NCBI GenBank assembly: GCA_019187225.1
Contig: JABAQQ010000040.1
Coordinates: forward strand, 1-42,269
DNA length: 42,269 nucleotides
Direction of reading: 5' to 3'
From: Saprospiraceae bacterium
GTDB taxonomy: Bacteria; Bacteroidota; Bacteroidia; Chitinophagales; Saprospiraceae
Notes under the pieces: model-generated
Seen by the model: only the letters and a program-made list of their open reading frames with translations
Told to the model about the DNA's origin: nothing
Database searches by the model: none
Shown here: in pieces, positions 37,211-42,269 of the stretch
Layout of the letters: each line of letters opens with the position of its first letter
How positions within the stretch are numbered: position 1 is the stretch's first letter
Position numbers and translations under genes: made by a program

Positions 37211-38898
37211 CCCTCCGTCCCCTGCCGCCTTTCCCATTCCGCCAGATCCGCTTCGCCTTTTGCCGTTTCGCCGATGGCTCTGTAAGCATTGCCCCGTGCG
37301 CGGTAAGCCCGGCTAAAATCGGGATTTAGTTCGAGTGTTTTGTTGAAATCGGCGATGGCCTCCTGCATCCGGTTCAGGTTGAGCAGGGAAAGACCGCGGT
37401 TGTAGTATTGTTCGGCGTCTTTGGGATACTGTTCGAGGTATTTGCTGAGATCGGCAACTGACTTGTCGTATTGTTTCAGCACCCCGTACAAACCGCCGCG
37501 ATACTTATAGGATTCATAGAGCAATGGATTGATCTCCAGTGATTTGTCAAAATCTCGCATCGCTTCTTTTACCTTCCCTCTTTTAGCGAGTTCCTTGGCG
37601 CGGCCGGCGTACATCAGGCCGTTCTGGTGGTAGCCATTGTCGATGGCGTTGGTGACAACCGTATAATTGTCTTTCCATATCCTGATCTGCCGCAGGCACA
37701 AAACCATCACCAGGCCCACCCACAGGTAACCTGCCCATCGCAGCAGCCCTGCTGCGTCCGGCCATTTGCCCTGCAGCGCCATCCATCCCTGTACCAGCAT
37801 CAATGCGCTCCCGATCACAGCTAAGTAATTGTAGTGGTCGGCAATGAATTCGAAGGTCCCCTGGGAAACGAAAGGCAGCATGACCGAAACATTGGCAAAG
37901 AAAAACAGCAATCCGAACCAGAGCCAGGGGGCTTGCCGGCGGTAGCGCCAGGCGGCAAAGACAACGCCTGCCAGGATCACCGGCGACACGAGGTATGGCC
38001 AGGGGAGCTGACCGTCCACCCTGTTGAACGAGTAATAAATATTGAGTTTGAAGGGCAACAGCGTGTTGTACCAATAAAACACCGGTGTGTAACACAACAC
38101 CATCAGGCGTTCCGGAAAATTGAGAATGGTCCCTGTCGCGTTGATGTTAGTACCGGAGTAATTCCTGCTGTAAATCGTCAACAGTCCAAAAAACAGCGCG
38201 ACGAGAAAAAACGGTGCGTAGCCGAGCAGGCGGCGGCGGAGGTTGAAAGGCGGTCTGCGCCAGAGGTCGAGTACGACCAGAGTAAGCGGCAATGTCACCG
38301 CCGCGCTTTTAGCCAGGCAAGCCATGGCGAAAAGCAACAGGGACACCCAATAAGGGCGCATCCGGTCCGGATGACCCGTATAGTCGAGATAATTCAGGCA
38401 GGCCAGCAGGTAAAACATGGAGAAAAACGGCGTGCTGAATCCCGCGATCCAGGCGACGGATTCAACCTGCAGGGGGTGAAAGGCAAACAGCAGCGCTACG
38501 GCGAGGGCTGTTCTTTTTCCCATTTCAAGCCGCATCAGCAACTGAAAGACGAGATAGATATTAATAGCATGTACGATGAGGCTGAACAAATGGTACCAAA
38601 ACGGACTGTCTTTGCCCAAGGCATAGGCAATGGCATAAACCGCCCAGGTGAGCGGTGCGTACATGCCGAGGTTGATGGAGGTGAACAGGTTGAAATCGCG
38701 TATCGCCGGGTTGTCTACCGTGGCCGTATGGTCGTCGATGCCGAGCATCTCATTTGTCAGACCTGTGGCAAACACAAGTACCCCTGCGATGACGGGTATC
38801 CACGGTAGCCAGCGATCCGGAATGAGGGGGCCATCATTTGTCCGGCCGGCGGTTTTTGGGGTGGCGGGTTTGGGTTTCTGAACGGATTTTTTTGCCAT
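37198..38898 (-). CDS. TMTC-like membrane protein with C-terminal TPR repeats
   Basis: The 566-residue protein has a basic Lys/Pro-rich N-terminus, about ten to twelve membrane helices (about 32-400) and three or four TPR units (about 430-555; e.g. AMRDFDKSLEINPLLYESYKYRGGLY, AIADFNKTLELNPDFSRAYRARGNAY). Signatures GIDDHTATVDNP after the first helix and AFHPLQVESVAWIAG are typical of TMTC/PMT-like GT-C proteins with DUF1736. Eukaryotic TMTCs are protein O-mannosyltransferases; the bacterial members' substrate is not known. It probably sits in the inner membrane with TPRs as a protein-binding part. The C-terminal GSGQ comes from a low-complexity repeat. Confidence 0.85.
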   Translation of the reverse strand: MAKKSVQKPKPATPKTAGRTNDGPLIPDRWLPWIPVIAGVLVFATGLTNEMLGIDDHTATVDNPAIRDFNLFTSINLGMYAPLTWAVYAIAYALGKDSPFWYHLFSLIVHAINIYLVFQLLMRLEMGKRTALAVALLFAFHPLQVESVAWIAGFSTPFFSMFYLLACLNYLDYTGHPDRMRPYWVSLLLFAMACLAKSAAVTLPLTLVVLDLWRRPPFNLRRRLLGYAPFFLVALFFGLLTIYSRNYSGTNINATGTILNFPERLMVLCYTPVFYWYNTLLPFKLNIYYSFNRVDGQLPWPYLVSPVILAGVVFAAWRYRRQAPWLWFGLLFFFANVSVMLPFVSQGTFEFIADHYNYLAVIGSALMLVQGWMALQGKWPDAAGLLRWAGYLWVGLVMVLCLRQIRIWKDNYTVVTNAIDNGYHQNGLMYAGRAKELAKRGKVKEAMRDFDKSLEINPLLYESYKYRGGLYGVLKQYDKSVADLSKYLEQYPKDAEQYYNRGLSLLNLNRMQEAIADFNKTLELNPDFSRAYRARGNAYRAIGETAKGEADLAEWERRQGTEGSGQ

Positions 38899-39004
38899 GA
38901 AAAGGGTCGTTGACTATTCAGGCGAAAGGTACACCGGTCGCGCAAACTTCAAACGGTATTGCCGGAGGCAAATCGAAATGATGCGGGCAAATGGAAGTTC
39001 ATTC

Positions 39005-39012
39005 TACCTTTG
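39005..39012 (+). promoter_or_regulatory. -7 box upstream of the barrel-like gene
   Basis: TACCTTTG lies 64 bases before ATG 39077. No TTG at the normal -33 distance. Confidence 0.5.
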
Positions 39013-39076
39013 AGCAGCGAAGCCCGGCGCTCCGGCGTCTTGGCTGAAAACAATTCATCAAAACCTGAACTGTTGT

Positions 39077-39658
39077 ATGAAAAAACACCTGATCACGGCG
39101 GCCATCCTGGCTGCATCCCTCACCGCGCAGGCACAATACAGCGGCCCGCGTCTTTTTCTCGATGTCCCTGTCATTTATTTCGCAGCACCCGATGTGGAGA
39201 ACATCGGGAACAACCTCGGTGCCGGCGCCGAAGTGGCTATGAACGTTGCGACGCACTGGAGTACCGTCCGGGTAGGCGGCGGCGCCATGTTTACCGTTGA
39301 TCCCGGCGCCGACGACGTAGGCGATTCGTTCCTCACCACGCCTTATGGCATACTCGAAGCGGGGGCAGGGTTGTATCGCTCCAACGGCAACAAATGTGCA
39401 AAAACACATGCCAATGCCTTCACCGCTATGGCCAAAGCAGGTTTGTTCTACAACTTCAATACGAAAGAAACGGAACCGGGCGGCGAAAAGCCCGATGGAC
39501 TCGACTACACGGTCGGTGCGGAATTCGGTTATTTCTTTATCCGCGATGTATTCCGGAATTTCGAGATATTCCTCGACGGGCGGTATCACACCAAAGCGGA
39601 AGTGGTGTCGGGCCGTTTTGGGTTCAAAATGTTTTTGAATTTAAAGGCCAACCGGTGA
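39077..39658 (+). CDS. Outer-membrane beta-barrel-like protein, 193 aa
   Basis: The 193-residue product has a signal peptide (MKKHLITAAILAASLTAQAQ, cut after AQA) and about eight amphipathic strands (RLFLDVPVIYFA, GAGAEVAMNVA, VRVGGGAMFTV, GILEAGAGLYRS, AMAKAGLFYNF, YTVGAEFGYFF, FEIFLDGRYHT, GRFGFKMFLNL), ending in a strand with Phe/Leu, as expected for small OmpW/PorT-like barrels of Bacteroidota. No enzyme motif. The role is unknown. A strong inverted repeat follows, shared with the convergent MFS gene. Confidence 0.8.
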   Translation: MKKHLITAAILAASLTAQAQYSGPRLFLDVPVIYFAAPDVENIGNNLGAGAEVAMNVATHWSTVRVGGGAMFTVDPGADDVGDSFLTTPYGILEAGAGLYRSNGNKCAKTHANAFTAMAKAGLFYNFNTKETEPGGEKPDGLDYTVGAEFGYFFIRDVFRNFEIFLDGRYHTKAEVVSGRFGFKMFLNLKANR

Positions 39659-39679
39659 TAAGCCCCGTTCGATATACTG

Positions 39680-39733
39680 TTTCCCGCAGATTTTCGCAGA
39701 TTGAGATCAAAATCTGCGGTTATCTGCGGGAAA
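39680..39733. terminator. Nested inverted repeat between convergent genes
   Basis: TTTCCCGCAGAT (39680-39691) pairs with ATCTGCGGGAAA (39722-39733), and CGCAGATT (39695-39702) pairs with AATCTGCG (39711-39718) inside it. The CGCAGATT unit is itself a near repeat of the outer arm. It probably ends transcription from both sides. Confidence 0.75.
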
Positions 39734-39754
39734 TCTATAAAAAGGCGGCACACA

Positions 39755-41041
39755 TCAGGAAACCGTCGGACTGACCGATTCGGCTGTTGCACCCGGAATG
39801 CCCTCCTGTGCAGGTACAACGACGGGAACGGTGTTTGTTTTTTTACCCAAAAACCAAAATCCCAGCCAGGTGACTGCTGCCAGCACCGCCAATAAATACC
39901 ACAGCGTCGAATACCCCCATGCGGCGATCACCTGCGTGCCAAACAACGGCGCAAGGATGTTGGCTACCGAATAGGCCATGGTGTAAAGCGCCATGTATTG
40001 CCCCTGTTTGCGGCCGGAGGATCGCCCGTATACGTAGTTGCTGCTGAAAGGCATCACGAACATTTCTCCGAAAGAAATAAACACGATGAACGAGAGTGCC
40101 GCAGCAGATGCGCCCAATGGCGTTACGAAAGAAAGGTATGCCACGATGTACATGATCAGGCCTATGCGCGCATAGTCCAGTTGAGGTCGCCGCCCTTCGA
40201 GGCGATGCACGAGCGGCATCTCGATCAGAAATACCAACAGGCCGTTTACTGCCGACATCAGCCCGATCTGCGCTTCCGTCCAGTGATAGCCGTCTTTCCA
40301 GAACACAGGTACCGTCCACAACAATTGCATGAACACGACGGCGTTGAGCATCGTCAGCAATACGAACCATAAAAAGGTGCGGTCGCGGTAGGGAGATGCC
40401 ACTGCCGGTGCAGTATCCTGGTGTTCTACGGCTTGATGACTGTCGTCAGCGGGTTTGGGCGGCATCAGCCAGCGCAGGGTGAGCGCAGCAGCGATGCACG
40501 TCAGCCCGTCCACCCAGAACAGCCATTTCCAGCCAAGCGTGGCTACCAGCAAGCCGCCCACGGCCGGCGAGATCGTCCAACCCATGTTGAAGGCCATCCG
40601 CATCAGCGAAATGGAACGCGTGCGGTTTTCCGGCGCACTGTTGCGGGCAATGGCGACGGAGTTGGCCGGGCGGAACACATCGCCCGTCAGGCTCATTACA
40701 AAAACGGCGGCACACATCAGCCAAAATTCCCGGATGGGCAGCAGTAGGATCAACATGATTCCATTGGCGACAAGACTCCACAGCTGTACATGGTAATAAC
40801 CGAAGCGGTCGGTCAGCTTGCCGCCGACGAACGCGCCCGTCAAAGCGCCCGCCCCGAAAAAGCCCATCACATAGCCCGCTTCGCGTATGCTGAAGTGGAG
40901 CTCTTTTGTCAGGTAAATCGTGATGAACACGATCACCATGCTGCCCAGACGGTTGACTAAGTTGATGAGAGCCAGAAGCCAGATCGCTTTCGGAATTCCG
41001 GCGTACGAACTGCGCCAATGGCGCAAAAATCTAAACAACAT
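39755..41041 (-). CDS. Major facilitator superfamily transporter
   Basis: The 428-residue protein has twelve predicted membrane helices and the MFS motif A region after helix 2 (GGKLTDRFGYYHVQ). It begins with a basic cytoplasmic segment (RFLRHWRSSYAGIPKAIW) and has a central soluble loop (about 196-214, KPADDSHQAVEHQD). The general type is a drug/proton antiporter or sugar-like importer; the substrate cannot be read from sequence. It is monocistronic. An upstream minus-strand terminator (41271-41304) shields it from upstream transcription. Confidence 0.9.
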   Translation of the reverse strand: MLFRFLRHWRSSYAGIPKAIWLLALINLVNRLGSMVIVFITIYLTKELHFSIREAGYVMGFFGAGALTGAFVGGKLTDRFGYYHVQLWSLVANGIMLILLLPIREFWLMCAAVFVMSLTGDVFRPANSVAIARNSAPENRTRSISLMRMAFNMGWTISPAVGGLLVATLGWKWLFWVDGLTCIAAALTLRWLMPPKPADDSHQAVEHQDTAPAVASPYRDRTFLWFVLLTMLNAVVFMQLLWTVPVFWKDGYHWTEAQIGLMSAVNGLLVFLIEMPLVHRLEGRRPQLDYARIGLIMYIVAYLSFVTPLGASAAALSFIVFISFGEMFVMPFSSNYVYGRSSGRKQGQYMALYTMAYSVANILAPLFGTQVIAAWGYSTLWYLLAVLAAVTWLGFWFLGKKTNTVPVVVPAQEGIPGATAESVSPTVS

Positions 41042-41270
41042 AAGAGGTGTTTATTTGCATGAATAACGACAACAAAAAATTTGGGAGTTTGCTTGAGGCG
41101 ACGACAACCTGGTAGTTTTTTGACAAACAGATCGCTTTCTTCGATATTTGACAAAATGAAAAACTGATTGGAGTGAAAAAATGGTTTCGGAATAGAAGAA
41201 AATTTTTTCAAGGGTTGATTTTTAGGGCTCAACGACCGGTTTACAGGCACGAAGGGGGAGGGGCATACAC
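41042..41270. other. Unassigned region upstream of the MFS gene
   Basis: AT-rich stretch without a supported gene. The minus-strand frame 40957-41250 overlaps the MFS start and has no family features. I could not place a consensus promoter for the MFS gene. Confidence 0.5.
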
Positions 41271-41304
41271 AAAAACGCCGACCGCGGTATCCCGCTGCCG
41301 GCGT
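41271..41304 (-). terminator. Minus-strand terminator without an obvious parent gene
   Basis: On the minus strand ACGCCG (41304-41299) pairs with CGGCGT (41280-41275), with inner GCGG/CCGC pairing, and is followed by TTTTT. No minus-strand gene ends here, so a short untranslated RNA may be its substrate. Confidence 0.6.
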
Positions 41305-41334
41305 CGTTCATACAATAGAATGGATTGCGTACGA

Positions 41335-41362
41335 TTGGTTAATTGCCGCCGCCACACCTTTG
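41335..41362 (+). promoter_or_regulatory. Candidate promoter of the GNAT gene
   Basis: TTG at 41335-41337, a 17-base spacer and CACCTTTG at 41355-41362 differ from the consensus in one base of the -7 box. It would leave a leader of about 165 bases, in which I see no gene. Confidence 0.4.
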
Positions 41363-41531
41363 GCGTGACATTGCTAAGCAGGCGCTAAAATCGAAACTTT
41401 GTTCGAGTGTACAAATTTTTTTTCAGCAGTAATAAAAATAACAACGGGCCGGCCTGGAAAAAAGAAGTGCCGCAACCGCTGGGAATTGTCAAAACTTCCC
41501 GAAAGTTGTCCCTCAAACAGGATAAAACCAG

Positions 41532-42068
41532 ATGCTGCAAACCGACAGGCTTTTTATCGTTCCTACTACGCTCCCCATGCTGGAGGCCATCGTTGGAGAA
41601 GATTGGCCCGCGCTTTCTTCACTGCTTGGCGGTGTTGATCTCGCCGACCACTGGATGCATTTCCCGGAGGCGCTTATTTGGATGCGCGATTACGCCCGCG
41701 AACATCCGGTTGATATGAGCTGGTGGAATTACCTCATCATCCACCGCTACGACGTACGGCTGATCGGTACCTGCGGTTTCAAAGGCCCGCCAGGGCCGGA
41801 CGGCATGGTGGAAATCGGTTATGAAATCGCCGACGCGTATCAGGGGCGCGGCTTCGCTACCGAATCAGCAAACCGTTTGGTGGAACATGCATTCGCCTTC
41901 GATGCCGTGCGCGCCATTACCGCCCATACGCTTGCCGAAGAGAACCCTTCCTGCGCTGTGTTGCGCAAACTGGGCTTTCAGTTTGTGGGCGAACACATAG
42001 ACATCGAGGATGGGAAGATATGGGAATGGCGGCGGGAAAGGGGGGAGGAATTGGAAATTAGAAATTAG
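41532..42068 (+). CDS. GNAT family N-acetyltransferase
   Basis: The 178-residue protein matches the RimJ/RimL-type GNAT fold: start LQTDRLFIVPTTLPML, strand segment RLIGTCGFKGPPGPDG, the acetyl-CoA-binding motif IGYEIADAYQGRGFATE (about 97-113) and TLAEENPSCAVLRKLGFQFVG near the end. It transfers an acetyl group from acetyl-CoA to an amine, with unknown acceptor (ribosomal protein, amino acid or small amine). The last residues LEIRN and the stop codon come from the GAAATTAGAAATT repeat that continues past the gene. Confidence 0.9.
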   Translation: MLQTDRLFIVPTTLPMLEAIVGEDWPALSSLLGGVDLADHWMHFPEALIWMRDYAREHPVDMSWWNYLIIHRYDVRLIGTCGFKGPPGPDGMVEIGYEIADAYQGRGFATESANRLVEHAFAFDAVRAITAHTLAEENPSCAVLRKLGFQFVGEHIDIEDGKIWEWRRERGEELEIRN

Positions 42069-42083
42069 AAATTGGAAATTGGG
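42051..42083. repeat. GAAATTAGAAATT tandem repeat over the GNAT stop codon
   Basis: Four units of about 7-8 bases (GGAAATTA, GAAATTA, GAAATTG, GAAATTG). The first two provide the last codons and the TAG stop of the acetyltransferase gene. Confidence 0.75.
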
Positions 42084-42269
42084 TTTGCGATACAGGTATA
42101 ATTCTATATGGCTGATTTTCAGTAATATTTTTTTAAGTAAACTTAGAAAGGGTACACATTTTTCAGGTGAAAACGTCATTGAAGTTCTTTGACAATTCGG
42201 AAAAGAAAATAAGAACGCAGGGGCAGTTGTTGCTAATAGCCAGTTGAGCAATTGCAATTGGGGTGATTT
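42084..42269. other. AT-rich right end, no supported gene
   Basis: No convincing coding frame, hairpin or promoter. A gene may start beyond the window edge. Confidence 0.5.

Overview
The window looks like a chromosomal segment of a member of the Bacteroidota, most likely of the Saprospiria (Lewinella/Haliscomenobacter relatives). The evidence is the 5' end of a 16S rRNA gene at the left edge, a gldG gliding-motility gene, Bacteroidota-type promoters (a TTG box about 18-22 bases upstream of a TAnnTTTG box) before many genes, a DUF4271 gene next to a HemD-type gene, and genes with Bacteroidota-style lipoprotein signals. The exact genus cannot be read from this.

Layout. 1-630: 5' end of a minus-strand rRNA operon with its leader and two tandem promoters. 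600-4960: comF, a small unknown gene, an Nfu-type Fe-S carrier, an O-antigen/polysaccharide flippase and an AT-rich two-helix membrane protein. 4977-6677: a secreted MORN-repeat/caspase fusion (minus). 6874-11688: lipoprotein, gldG, a striking heptamer repeat array, a small monooxygenase-fold protein and a zinc phospholipase-C-like protein. 11795-19227: fructosamine-kinase-like protein, beta-CASP metallo-hydrolase, a four-HhH ComEA-like protein, ComEC and PurA. 19463-21219: DUF4271 membrane protein and HemD-type protein, closed by a strong terminator. 21416-25133: a two-gene module with its own consensus promoter, encoding a SIR2-TIR fusion and an nSTAND ATPase with a transmembrane segment. 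25289-27051: NlpC/P60 hydrolase and omega-amidase (minus). 27102-31332: a large combined nuclease/methyltransferase overlapping a membrane protein with a TIR-like domain (minus). 31388-33201: outer-membrane protein and Big_2/DM13 lipoprotein (minus). 33438-42068: crotonase, small helical protein, carA, DUF2400 protein, a TMTC-like membrane protein with TPRs, an outer-membrane beta-barrel candidate, an MFS transporter and a GNAT acetyltransferase.

How the genes fit together. Much of the window is housekeeping (purA, carA, hemD, nfu) or envelope and natural-competence functions (comF, ComEA-like, comEC, gldG, flippase). The accessory content is conflict-related. The SIR2-TIR/nSTAND pair puts two potential NAD-consuming domains on one polypeptide beside a separate STAND switch. 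The restriction-modification enzyme carries a translationally coupled, AT-rich, membrane-anchored TIR-like partner. The caspase-MORN protein is a third possible effector, though it carries a signal peptide.

A second theme is repeat DNA. Short phrase-like tandem repeats sit at many gene boundaries, where they supply stop codons and C-terminal residues, and inside genes, where they encode a signal-peptide core, an Ala-Thr linker and an N-terminal spacer. Two palindromes sharing a 17-base core are inserted in frame in the restriction-modification gene.
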